A stretch of DNA of 64,000 bases from Halomonas sp. GT. Lineage in GTDB: Bacteria > Pseudomonadota > Gammaproteobacteria > Pseudomonadales > Halomonadaceae. Position numbers and translations under genes: made by a program. The notes under the pieces are model-generated. The model saw nothing but the letters and a program-made list of their open reading frames with translations. It was not told the origin of the DNA and ran no database searches. Of the stretch, positions 28,619 to 36,901 are shown in pieces (the first letter of the stretch is position 1; the number at the start of each line of letters is the position of its first letter). The DNA is taken from assembly GCF_002082565.1 (NCBI RefSeq), contig NZ_CP020562.1, positions 3,534,001 through 3,598,000 of the forward strand, written 5' to 3'.

Positions 28619-29480
28619 GTATTACCTGTTGGATGTGTTTACCGATAAGCCTTTTTCGGGCAATCAGTTGGCAGTTTTTTTAGATGCCGGTGAGCTTGAA
28701 ACCAGCACTATGCAAGCAATTGCCAATGAACTTAACCTAGCGGAAACAGTATTTTTAGGCGCGGCGACGAAGGTGAATCACTACCCTATGCGGATATTCA
28801 CACCGACGGCTGAGTTGCCGTTTGCCGGCCACCCCACGGTAGGTACCGCGCATCTACTAGCGGAGTTAAACCTCGTCAACCGCGAGCAAGGCATGGTGCT
28901 ACAGCCACCTGTCGGCGAGTTAGCGGTTGATTATGAAAAAGAGGGAGCAACGTTTAAGACCGCCCAGCCCGTCATGGTCTCGGGCAGCACGATTGATCGC
29001 CTCACTGCCGTTGAGCTTCTGGGGCTGGATATTCACCAAGTCATTGGCGATCCCATCATTGCCTCTTTCGGGCTGCCCTTTCACCTTATTGAACTAGCTG
29101 ACCTAGCAGCCCTTGAGCACATACAGATCGCCGGTGCAGTATGGGCGGATGCCGTTACGCGCAGCGGCACTGAGCAGATATACCTTTATGTGATGGAACA
29201 ACGAGACAACGAAGAGACAATTGTACGGAGCCGCATGTTCTCCATGCACGCCAGTATTTGCGAAGACCCCGCCACTGGCAGCGCCGCAGCAGCTTTAACC
29301 GGCTATTTAGCGTCACTCAAGCCAGAGCCCCTGCACTGCAAGATTCACCAAGGTGTTGAAATGGGGCGACCCAGCGTTATCCACACCGCCGCCAATGGTG
29401 AGATTAAGTCTGGCTATGTCAATGTGGGCGGCAAGGCAGTCATCGTGGGTAGGGGTGAATTTAATCACCTGGGTCGATGA
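28605..29480 (+). CDS. PhzF-family isomerase/epimerase-like protein
   Basis: A 291-residue member of the PhzF (YddE-like) diaminopimelate-epimerase fold. Two halves are visible, with GNQLAVFLDAGEL, the general acid/base region LNLAETVFL (Glu), RIFTPTAELPFAGHPTVGTA and the C-terminal EDPATGSAAAALTGYL. ATG 28605 has AGGGGG 4 bp upstream; a longer frame inside DUF1127 is rejected. No phenazine genes are near, so it is not a phenazine enzyme by context. Under the MocR promoter, an amino-acid-like or PLP-related substrate is possible (inference). Confidence 0.88.
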   Translation: MKAAEYYLLDVFTDKPFSGNQLAVFLDAGELETSTMQAIANELNLAETVFLGAATKVNHYPMRIFTPTAELPFAGHPTVGTAHLLAELNLVNREQGMVLQPPVGELAVDYEKEGATFKTAQPVMVSGSTIDRLTAVELLGLDIHQVIGDPIIASFGLPFHLIELADLAALEHIQIAGAVWADAVTRSGTEQIYLYVMEQRDNEETIVRSRMFSMHASICEDPATGSAAAALTGYLASLKPEPLHCKIHQGVEMGRPSVIHTAANGEIKSGYVNVGGKAVIVGRGEFNHLGR

Positions 29481-29702
29481 TGAGGTGATTTATTCTTCAC
29501 CGCAGCTTTGGGCGAATGGGCAATTATCGCGGTAACAATAACCGCAAAAAAGAGCCGTGCCCGCAAGATGCCTGCTATATCCGCCCCGAGCATTAAGATC
29601 AGCAGCGTATCGTCTATTACGCTGTAAAAGCAGTGCTATCAAGTAACGGGGGAGTTTGATTTTGTGTTGATCGTGGCTGTCACTGATTTAGATGAGTGCT
29701 GC

Positions 29703-30323
29703 TCACGCCGTCAATCCAATCCCCCGCAAGATGACCGAGGTTACCGACTGCACGGCTTTTTCGAATTGCAGATCGTCTAAGGGTTTATCGTCGTTAAGCA
29801 GATAAATTTGGTAGTCGAAGTCAGCGTAGTGCTGGGTCGATGCCCAAATCATATAAAGCAGATAAGAGGGTTCAACGGGGTTAATTTGGCCGGACTCGAC
29901 CCATTCGCGAATTTTCGACTCTTTCAATTTGGCCCATTCGTATAAGTTATCGCGCAGGCGCTCTTTTAGAATGGGTGCGCCCTGCATCACTTCCGCCGCC
30001 CAGATTTTCGAGCCGTGAGCACGGTAGCGGGAATGGGTCATTTTGGCGCGAATGTAGGTAGAAAGCACCACTCGCGGGTCGTCGTAAAGCTCAAAGCACA
30101 GCGCGTCCTGTTTCCAGATTTCCAGCAGCGCTAGCAGCACTTCCTGGTAAAGCGCCTTTTTAGTGGAAAAATAGTAGTGCACGTTGGATTTTGGCAGATC
30201 AGCCAGCTGGGCAATTTCCCCCATCGACGCTCCGGCATAGCCTTTTTCAGCAAACAATTGCTCAGCCGCCAGAAGAATCTTTTTTACGTTGGTTTGCCGA
30301 ATTTCGTCCTGTGTTCTCGCCAC
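29703..30323 (-). CDS. RutR-like TetR-family regulator
   Basis: A 206-residue TetR protein with helix-turn-helix GASMGEIAQLADLPKSNVHYYF (recognition helix LPKSNVHYYF) and a TetR_C_13/RutR-type C-terminal domain (KIWAAEVMQGAPILKERL, IWASTQHYADFDYQI). Close similarity in plan to E. coli RutR, the uracil/thymine-sensing regulator. The start is taken as GTG 30323 (V-ARTQDEIRQ); an upstream in-frame ATG 30371 adds a poor-looking stretch. It lies 94 bp downstream of the mmsA/bauA pair on the same strand, so it probably senses a pyrimidine or breakdown product and controls this set. Confidence 0.86.
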   Translation of the reverse strand: MARTQDEIRQTNVKKILLAAEQLFAEKGYAGASMGEIAQLADLPKSNVHYYFSTKKALYQEVLLALLEIWKQDALCFELYDDPRVVLSTYIRAKMTHSRYRAHGSKIWAAEVMQGAPILKERLRDNLYEWAKLKESKIREWVESGQINPVEPSYLLYMIWASTQHYADFDYQIYLLNDDKPLDDLQFEKAVQSVTSVILRGIGLTA

Positions 30324-30416
30324 GCTGCTCGTCCCTTTACGACTAAGATACGCACACAAAAAATGCACCACCGCTAAGCAGTGGTGCAGAGAAGATGGCG
30401 TAGTTAGCCTACGGCG

Positions 30417-31913
30417 TCAACGTTGGTTAGTGGGAAACGAAAACTCGGCACGTGTGGCTTCGCTCACCGAAGGCCAGCGCTGGGAAACCGCTTTTCGGCG
30501 GGTATAGAAGCGCACAGAGTCGGGGCCGTAGGCATGAAGGTCGCCAAATAACGAGCGCTTCCAGCCGCCAAAGCTGTGGTAGGCCACCGGCACAGGAAGC
30601 GGCACGTTAACACCCACCATGCCCACTTCAATGCCATCGGTGAAGCGTCGAGCAGCCTCGCCATCGCGAGTAAACAGGCAGGTGCCATTGCCGTATTCAT
30701 GGTCGTTAATCAATTGCATAGCGTCATCTAGGCTGCCGACCCGTACCACGCACAGCACTGGCCCGAAAATCTCTTCCTGGTAAATGCGCATCTCAGCAGT
30801 GACGTTATCGAACAGGCAACCGCCGACGAAATAGCCGTCTTCATGACCCGCGATTTTCAGCTCACGGCCATCGGCCACTAGCGACGCGCCTGCCTTTACG
30901 CCGTCTTCGATATAGCCCAATACCTTGTCACGGTGCTCTGCCGTCACCAGCGGGCCCATATCCAAGCCTTTATCGGTTCCCGGCCCCACCTTGAGCTCAG
31001 CAATTTTAGGCAGCAGCGTTTCAACTAGACGATCTGCCGTCTCGTCACCCACGCACACCGCCACCGAAATCGCCATGCAGCGCTCACCACAACTTCCGTA
31101 AGCCGCCCCCATCAGTGTATTGGCGGCGTTTTCCAAATCGGCGTCTGGAAGCACCACGGCATGGTTCTTCGCCCCACCCAAAGCCTGCACGCGTTTACCA
31201 GCGGCCGAACCACGAGAATAGATAGTTTCTGCTACCGGCGTTGAGCCAACAAATGAAATAGCTTTAACAGCCTTAGCATCCAGCAGCGTTTCCACCGCTT
31301 CGCGACTACCGTGCACCACATTCATCACGCCTTTTGGCAACCCTGCTTCTTGCAACAGCTCGGCTACCGCCATCGCCGCCGAAGGATCTTTTTCCGAAGG
31401 CTTGAGAATAAAGGTGTTGCCGCAAGCAATCGCCATCGGATACATCCACAGCGGCACCATGGCAGGAAAGTTAAACGGCGTAATGCCCACCACTACGCCC
31501 AAGGGCTGGAAATTCGACCATGCATCAATGCCCGGCCCGACGTTGTGGGAATACTCACCTTTTAGTAGCTCTGGTACACCGCAGGCATACTCGACATTTT
31601 CGATTCCGCGCTTCAGTTCACCCATCGCATCTTCAGGGGTTTTACCGTGCTCTTCACTGACCAGTTGCACCAAGCGGTCGGCGTGTTCCTCAAGCAATTG
31701 CTTGAAGCGGTACATCACTTGGGCGCGCTTAGCTGGTGGCGTATCTCGCCAAGCGGGAAACGCAGCTTGGGCGGCGGCAATAGCCCGCTCTACGTCGGCG
31801 GCGCTGGCGTCCGCCACTTGGCGAATCACTTTACCCGTTGAGGGATTGGTCACGTCCAGCGTGCGCTGGCTGTCGATTAATTCACCGTTAATTAGATGGG
31901 AAACAACACTCAT
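30417..31913 (-). CDS. mmsA: CoA-acylating (methyl)malonate-semialdehyde dehydrogenase
   Basis: An NAD- and CoA-dependent ALDH that turns malonate semialdehyde into acetyl-CoA and CO2 (or methylmalonate semialdehyde into propionyl-CoA). The 498-residue protein has PLGVVVGITPFNFPAMVPLW, the LKPSEKDPSAAM cofactor segment, SFVGSTPVAE and the catalytic YGSCGERCMAIS. MmsA-specific GGAKNHAVVLPDA is present. It is 31 bp after the beta-alanine aminotransferase on the same strand, matching the Pseudomonas bauA-bauC pair, so malonate semialdehyde from beta-alanine is the likely substrate; valine breakdown is the alternative. Confidence 0.93.
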   Translation of the reverse strand: MSVVSHLINGELIDSQRTLDVTNPSTGKVIRQVADASAADVERAIAAAQAAFPAWRDTPPAKRAQVMYRFKQLLEEHADRLVQLVSEEHGKTPEDAMGELKRGIENVEYACGVPELLKGEYSHNVGPGIDAWSNFQPLGVVVGITPFNFPAMVPLWMYPMAIACGNTFILKPSEKDPSAAMAVAELLQEAGLPKGVMNVVHGSREAVETLLDAKAVKAISFVGSTPVAETIYSRGSAAGKRVQALGGAKNHAVVLPDADLENAANTLMGAAYGSCGERCMAISVAVCVGDETADRLVETLLPKIAELKVGPGTDKGLDMGPLVTAEHRDKVLGYIEDGVKAGASLVADGRELKIAGHEDGYFVGGCLFDNVTAEMRIYQEEIFGPVLCVVRVGSLDDAMQLINDHEYGNGTCLFTRDGEAARRFTDGIEVGMVGVNVPLPVPVAYHSFGGWKRSLFGDLHAYGPDSVRFYTRRKAVSQRWPSVSEATRAEFSFPTNQR

Positions 31914-31944
31914 ATTTAAACTCTCTGAAATTTAGGTCAGTCGG

Positions 31945-33312
31945 TTATGCCAACGAATCCAGGGTGGTGGCAACGGCATCAAACAGCCGCTCTAACTCAG
32001 CGTCTGTGGAGCCAAACGGAGGGCCGAACTGCAGCGTGTCGCCGCCATAGCGCACGTAAAACCCAGCTTCCCACAAGGCTAAATGGGCATCCCTAGGGCG
32101 AATGGTGGGGTCGCCATCTCGGGGCGCCAATTGAAGTGCACCCGCTAAGCCATAGTTACGAATATCAACAATGTGATTGCGGCCTTTTAGAGCGTGCAGC
32201 TTTTGCTCAAAAGCGGGCGCGATAGCACTTACCTGAGCGGGGAAGTTGTCACGCTCCATCATTTCGAGTGCCGCTAAGCCAGCCGCACAAGCGACAGGGT
32301 GGGCGCTGTAGGTGTAACCGTGAGGAAACTCAATAGCGTGTTGGGCGCCGCCAGCGTGCATAAAAGTGTCGAAAATTTCACTGGAAGCAATCACCGCGCC
32401 CATAGGAATAGCGCCGTTGGTGATCTGCTTGGCAACGTTCATGATATCCGGCGTAACACCAAACGCTTCTGCGCCGGTGGTTGCGCCACTGCGACCAAAA
32501 GCAGTGATTACCTCATCGAATATCAGCAAAATATCGTGGGCGGTACAGATTTCGCGCAGCCGATCCAGATAGCCTTTGGGCGGCACAATCACCCCAGCAG
32601 AGCCAGACATCGGCTCAACGATCACCGCCGCAATGGTGGATGCATCGTGCAGGGCGATTTGATCAAGCAGCGCATCAGCAAGTTCAGCGCCGGTTTCGGC
32701 TTGACCACGGGTGAAGGTGTGACCTGCCTGCAGCGTGTGCGGCAGATGCGTTACGTCCATCAATTGGCCGTAGTGTTTACGATTGCCACCGATACCACCC
32801 AGGCTGGTGCCACCAATGTTCACCCCGTGATAGCCCTTGGCACGGCCAATCATGCGTGTCTTCTCGGGCTTACCTTTTAGCCGCCAGTAGGCCTTGGCCA
32901 TTTTGACAGAGGTATCAGCGGCTTCTGAACCAGAGTTAGTGAAAAACACATGATCCAAGCCAGCAGGTGTAAGGCTCGCCACTTTTTCCGCCAACTTAAA
33001 CGCCAGCGGATGACCAATTTGAAAGCCTGGCGCAAAGTCGAGGGTACCCAACTGCGCCGCCACCGCTTTCTGGATCTCTTCACGATTGTGGCCCGCGCCG
33101 CAGGTCCATAAGCCAGAGAGTGAATCAAACAGCTTACGGCCCTGGTCATCGATGTAATAGCGCCCTTCCGCGCCAGTAATCATGCGCGGGTTGGCACGGA
33201 AATCACGGTTAGCGCTAAACGGCATCCAAAAGTGCTGATTAAGCACGCTGGGAGAAGCGTTTTCTTCGTCAATAAACGCCTGAGGGGTCGTGTTGTTTTG
33301 TAGGCCAAACAT
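31945..33312 (-). CDS. bauA: Beta-alanine:pyruvate (omega-amino acid) aminotransferase
   Basis: A class III PLP aminotransferase that turns beta-alanine and pyruvate into malonate semialdehyde and alanine. The 455-residue protein has FDSLSGLWTCGAGHNREEI, FFTNSGSEAADTSVKMA, GRAKGYHGVNIGGTSLGG, the PLP aspartate in LIFDEVITAFGRSG and the Schiff-base Lys in MNVAKQITNGAIPMGAV. ATG 33312 has GGAG 9 bp upstream; earlier in-frame starts at 33327 and 33351 have worse sites. It heads the bauA-mmsA operon and is divergent from the M20 amidohydrolase, which would supply beta-alanine. Confidence 0.92.
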   Translation of the reverse strand: MFGLQNNTTPQAFIDEENASPSVLNQHFWMPFSANRDFRANPRMITGAEGRYYIDDQGRKLFDSLSGLWTCGAGHNREEIQKAVAAQLGTLDFAPGFQIGHPLAFKLAEKVASLTPAGLDHVFFTNSGSEAADTSVKMAKAYWRLKGKPEKTRMIGRAKGYHGVNIGGTSLGGIGGNRKHYGQLMDVTHLPHTLQAGHTFTRGQAETGAELADALLDQIALHDASTIAAVIVEPMSGSAGVIVPPKGYLDRLREICTAHDILLIFDEVITAFGRSGATTGAEAFGVTPDIMNVAKQITNGAIPMGAVIASSEIFDTFMHAGGAQHAIEFPHGYTYSAHPVACAAGLAALEMMERDNFPAQVSAIAPAFEQKLHALKGRNHIVDIRNYGLAGALQLAPRDGDPTIRPRDAHLALWEAGFYVRYGGDTLQFGPPFGSTDAELERLFDAVATTLDSLA

Positions 33313-33509
33313 GGTGTCCAGCTCCATCGCTATGAGACATAGCCTCAGCATGCGCCACTGAACATGTTTATAAAATTACGCTTTTCTTGTGTTCACGTTA
33401 GAGAATTTATACGTAACAAGCAGACGTTTATCTCTACGCTGGCAGATAACAAATTAATAAAAACGGTCAGCCGCCAGCTTTATATGTGCTAACTCATAAA
33501 GGAATGCTC

Positions 33510-34775
33510 ATGAACTCGCTTGTAGAACCGAATACTGTGCTAGCCACTTTACGCACCGACAGTGACCGTCTTTGGCAATCGTTGATGGAAATGGCAACGC
33601 TGGGCGCGACGGCTAAGGGCGGCGTTAATCGTCAGGCGCTGACGGACCTTGACCGACAGGGACGTGATCTATTTATCCAGTGGTGTCGTGCAGAAGGCTG
33701 CACCATCCGCATTGATAATATCGGTAATATTTTTGCCCGCCGGGAAGGCAGCGATCCAACAGCCAAAACCGTCATGGCGGGCAGCCACTTGGATAGCCAG
33801 CCAACTGGTGGCAAATACGACGGCTGTTTTGGGGTGCTTTCCGGTCTAGAAGTGATCCGAACGCTTAATGAACACAACATCACTACAAAATCGCCCATTG
33901 AAGTCGTTGCGTGGACTAACGAAGAGGGTTGTCGCTTCCCTCCCTGCATGATGGGTTCTGGGGTGTTTACTGGCGTGCTTGAATTTGACGCCATGATGGC
34001 GCGCACCGACGCTGATGGCGTCACAGTGAGTGATGCACTGGATGCCATTCACTATCGTGGTAGCGATGAGGTCTCGCCAAGTGAGATTAAAGCTTACTTT
34101 GAACCGCACATCGAACAGGGGCCGATTTTAGAAGATACCGACACCACCATCGGCGTGGTTATCGGTGGGCTTGGTCAAAAGTGGTTTGATTTAACCCTAA
34201 CCGGGCTTGAAGCCCACGCGGGTCCCACGCCAATGAACCTGCGTCGCGACGCCATGATGGGCGCGGCAGAAGTCACCCAAGCACTTAACAAAATTGCCTT
34301 GGATCATCAGCCCCACGGGCGCGGTACTGTCGGCTGTATGACGCTTCATCCTGGTTCGCGTAACGTTATTCCCGGCCAAGTCAAAATGACCCTGGATATG
34401 CGCCACTGGGAGCCAGAAGCTCTAATCTCGATGAGCCAATCCTTAGCGAAGGCGGTCGAAGAAATTTGCCAACGTCATGGGCTGGAATATGAATTAACGC
34501 CCACCGCAGATTTTGCCCCTGAGCACTTTAATAAAGCCTGTGTTGATGCAGTGCGCGAAGGGGCCGAGCAACTCAACCTATCGCACATGGATATCATTAG
34601 CGGTGCTGGTCACGATGCCATGTTCGTCGGTCGTGTCGCCCCCGCTGCAATGATCTTTGTTCCCTGCAAGGACGGCATTAGCCACAACGAGATTGAAAGC
34701 GCCACTCCAGAGCATGTGCACGCTGGCTGTAACGTGCTGCTGCACGCAATGCTCAATGCCGCTGAGTTTTCCTAA
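33510..34775 (+). CDS. M20-family amidohydrolase (N-carbamoyl-beta-alanine/L-amino acid hydrolase type)
   Basis: A 421-residue zinc amidohydrolase of the allantoate amidohydrolase/N-carbamoyl-L-amino-acid hydrolase/beta-ureidopropionase subfamily. Metal-site motifs are GSHLDSQPTGGKYDG (His, Asp), WTNEEGCRFPPCMMGSGV (Glu-Glu), FEPHIEQGPILED (His) and the C-terminal ISHNEIESATPEHV (His). The dimerisation domain has GLEAHAGPTPM. ATG 33510 has AAGGA 6 bp upstream. Its divergent partners turn beta-alanine into acetyl-CoA, so N-carbamoyl-beta-alanine is the most likely substrate; allantoate and N-carbamoyl-amino acids are alternatives. Confidence 0.88.
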   Translation: MNSLVEPNTVLATLRTDSDRLWQSLMEMATLGATAKGGVNRQALTDLDRQGRDLFIQWCRAEGCTIRIDNIGNIFARREGSDPTAKTVMAGSHLDSQPTGGKYDGCFGVLSGLEVIRTLNEHNITTKSPIEVVAWTNEEGCRFPPCMMGSGVFTGVLEFDAMMARTDADGVTVSDALDAIHYRGSDEVSPSEIKAYFEPHIEQGPILEDTDTTIGVVIGGLGQKWFDLTLTGLEAHAGPTPMNLRRDAMMGAAEVTQALNKIALDHQPHGRGTVGCMTLHPGSRNVIPGQVKMTLDMRHWEPEALISMSQSLAKAVEEICQRHGLEYELTPTADFAPEHFNKACVDAVREGAEQLNLSHMDIISGAGHDAMFVGRVAPAAMIFVPCKDGISHNEIESATPEHVHAGCNVLLHAMLNAAEFS

Positions 34776-34785
34776 ATGGCTCTGC

Positions 34786-34815
34786 GCTACCGCACGGGGT
34801 TAAACGTGCGGTAGC
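34786..34815. terminator. Strong hairpin between convergent genes
   Basis: Perfect 11-bp stem GCTACCGCACG/CGTGCGGTAGC, 8-base loop (34797-34804), then CCTCTCTTTA. It sits between the M20 hydrolase stop (34775) and the end of the IsdG-like gene (34823) and can serve as a shared terminator. Confidence 0.7.
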
Positions 34816-34822
34816 CCTCTCT

Positions 34823-35125
34823 TTATAGCACGACGTCGTACCCTTCAAATTTAGGCGGACCAAGGTAGATACCTTCCGGTGCTTTGGCGTTAGCATGAGC
34901 CTTGCGGAACGCTTCTGACTTGGTCCAGGCGCGGAAGGCTTCTTCCGATTCCCATACACTGTGGGAGATAAACACGGTGTGATCTTCCTGACTTTCACCC
35001 TGCAGCATTTGGAATTGTTGAAAGCCCGGCACTTCATCCAAATGAGAATCGCGGTTGCGCCACACCTCTAAAAAATCCTCTTCGCGGCCCGGGGCAATCC
35101 GAAAACGGTTCATGGCGATATACAT
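34823..35125 (-). CDS. IsdG/HmoB-like heme-degrading or antibiotic-biosynthesis monooxygenase
   Basis: A 100-residue dimeric alpha-beta barrel (ABM) protein. It has Asn6 in MNRFRIAPG, Trp67 in AFRAWTKSEAF and His77 in RKAH: the same three residues, at almost the same spacing, as the Asn/Trp/His triad of Staphylococcus IsdG. ATG 35125 has GGAG about 7 bp upstream. Family members degrade heme without an oxygenase of the HO-1 type, or oxidise polyketides. Nothing heme- or iron-related is nearby, so the substrate remains open. It is divergent from the photolyase gene. Confidence 0.78.
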   Translation of the reverse strand: MYIAMNRFRIAPGREEDFLEVWRNRDSHLDEVPGFQQFQMLQGESQEDHTVFISHSVWESEEAFRAWTKSEAFRKAHANAKAPEGIYLGPPKFEGYDVVL

Positions 35126-35216
35126 GCACTCTCTCCTATTGAGTTTGTCTAACACGCTAGCGTAGCGGCCTGCCGCTTACGACGTCTATCCCTTGATGGT
35201 AACGTCATGGTTTTAT

Positions 35217-35280
35217 GACGAATAAGCGGTATGAAAAATAAGTTCTATGGCAAATAAGCTCTATGGGAAATAGGCGTTAT
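35217..35280. repeat. Short tandem repeat, 16-bp unit x4
   Basis: Four consecutive 16-bp units with core AAATAAGCTCTATGG, each changed at a few places (35217, 35233, 35249, 35265). The array ends 31 bp before the photolyase start and contains a spurious in-frame ATG (35279). Confidence 0.85.
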
Positions 35281-35311
35281 GCCGAGCAAACCCCAACCAT
35301 CAGGATACGGC

Positions 35312-36892
35312 ATGGCTAAGGCACCCATCCAGGTCGTTTGGTTCAAACGCGATATGCGCATTCATGATCATGCGCCGCTTTCCAGTGCATCGGCGGCTGG
35401 CCCTGTGCTGCCTGTTTTTGCGATTGAACCTGGCCAGTGGCAAACGCCTGATAGCGCCCTGCGCCACTGGCAGTTTGCCGCTGACGCTCTAATCGACCTT
35501 TCCAACGCACTGGAGGCCATTGGCCTACCGCTATGTATTTGGCAAGGTGATATTGTCGATTTGCTGAACGCCCTAAAAGCTCACTACGGCCACATTGCCC
35601 TTCACTCTCATCAGGAAACGGGCAACGCCTGGAGCTTTGAGCGGGATAAACAGGTGCATGCTTGGTGCCAAACCAACGGTGTAGCTTGGCGGGAAGCCCG
35701 CCAGCACGGTGTAGTACGAGGACTTAGCAGCCGCTCTGGGCACCAAACCCGTTGGGAGAGCCACTGGGAAACGCTGATGTCTGCCCCGACCTGCCACGCG
35801 CCGCAAAGCGCCCAAGCAGCCCCAGGCTGGGAAGCCTTTCACCACCTTAACGTTGAGCAGCTACCTACCTTGACGCTGGGATTTGATACCACACCTTGCC
35901 CCCAGCGCCAGCGGGGCGGGCGCAACGAAGGCCGCGCACTGTGGCGTAGTTTTGTGCAAGCACGCGGGCGGCGTTATCGCGGCTCGCTGTCTAAGCCGCT
36001 GTTAGCGTGGGAGTTTGGCTCACGGATTTCACCGCATTTGGCCTGGGGCACGCTTTCCATGCGCGAAGTTGTCCAGTCGTTACGCCGTCAGCGGCAGAAG
36101 CATGCCGACGATACCGCCTGGGCCCGCTCACTACGCGCCTTCACCTCGCGACTTTACTGGCACTGCCACTTTATTCAAAAGTTAGAAAGTGAGCCAAACA
36201 TCGAGCATCAAACGCTGCACCCGGCGCTGCGCGGCCTGCGGGAGCGCGATCCCAGCCACCCCAACCTCATTGCCTGGAAGAACGGCCAAACCGGCGTGCC
36301 GCTAGTCGATGCCTGTATGCGTAGTCTTATCGCTACCGGCTGGCTTAACTTTCGCATGCGCGCCATGCTGATCTCCCACGCCACCTTCGGCCTGGGGCTG
36401 CACTGGCATGAACCCGCGCTGCACTTGGCACGTCTGTTTACCGACTTCGAACCGGGCATTCACTACCCCCAGGTGCAGATGCAAGCAGGCGCCACAGGCA
36501 CTAACGCGCTGCGGGTATATAACCCGATCAAGCAAGCGGAAGATAACGACCCCACAGGCGAGTTCGTCGCCCGCTGGGTGCCAGAACTAGCGCCCCTGCC
36601 CTTGGAATGGCGCGCTAAGCCCTGGGCACTACCCGAAAGCCTACGCCAGCGGTTCGGCTTTCAACCGGGCGTCGACTACCCCATCCCCAACGATTTTGAA
36701 GCCGAAGCGCGGTACTGGAAAAAGATGCTATACGAACTAAGACGCACGCCAGAGGCCAGGGAATCCAGCCAAGCCATTGTGGATAAGCTCGCCAGTCAGC
36801 GGCGGCCTCCTGCTAAGCGCGCTAAAAAAACAAAACCCGCCAATCGCCAACAGCTTTCACTGTTTGGCGATGACGGGCTGGGTGATGCCTAG
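35312..36892 (+). CDS. Cryptochrome/photolyase family FAD protein
   Basis: A 526-residue member of the photolyase superfamily. The N-terminal antenna-type Rossmann domain starts VVWFKRDMRIHDHAPL; the C-terminal FAD domain has YRGSLSKPLLAWEFGSRISPHLAWG, GVPLVDACMRSLIATGWLNFRMRAM and LRVYNPIKQAEDNDPTGEF. The usual WQW...STGTD segment of CPD photolyases reads YPQVQMQAGATGTNALRVYNP in outline, so the flavin pocket differs from E. coli PhrB; repair or signalling activity is open. ATG 35312 has AGGA 6 bp upstream. The basic C-terminal tail (KRAKKTKPANRQQ) could bind DNA. Confidence 0.83.
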   Translation: MAKAPIQVVWFKRDMRIHDHAPLSSASAAGPVLPVFAIEPGQWQTPDSALRHWQFAADALIDLSNALEAIGLPLCIWQGDIVDLLNALKAHYGHIALHSHQETGNAWSFERDKQVHAWCQTNGVAWREARQHGVVRGLSSRSGHQTRWESHWETLMSAPTCHAPQSAQAAPGWEAFHHLNVEQLPTLTLGFDTTPCPQRQRGGRNEGRALWRSFVQARGRRYRGSLSKPLLAWEFGSRISPHLAWGTLSMREVVQSLRRQRQKHADDTAWARSLRAFTSRLYWHCHFIQKLESEPNIEHQTLHPALRGLRERDPSHPNLIAWKNGQTGVPLVDACMRSLIATGWLNFRMRAMLISHATFGLGLHWHEPALHLARLFTDFEPGIHYPQVQMQAGATGTNALRVYNPIKQAEDNDPTGEFVARWVPELAPLPLEWRAKPWALPESLRQRFGFQPGVDYPIPNDFEAEARYWKKMLYELRRTPEARESSQAIVDKLASQRRPPAKRAKKTKPANRQQLSLFGDDGLGDA

Positions 36893-36901
36893 AAGGACGG
36901 C

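Noticed and set aside
28605..29480. Phenazine biosynthesis
   Set aside because: The PhzF-like fold is widespread; no other phenazine genes are nearby.
32299..32880. Long open frame opposite the beta-alanine aminotransferase gene
   Set aside because: It is antisense to a well-supported enzyme, has no ribosome site or family motif and shows typical shadow composition.
35217..35280. CRISPR-like array
   Set aside because: Units are directly adjacent, without spacers, and only 16 bp long; no cas genes. The other tandem arrays in the window fail for the same reasons.
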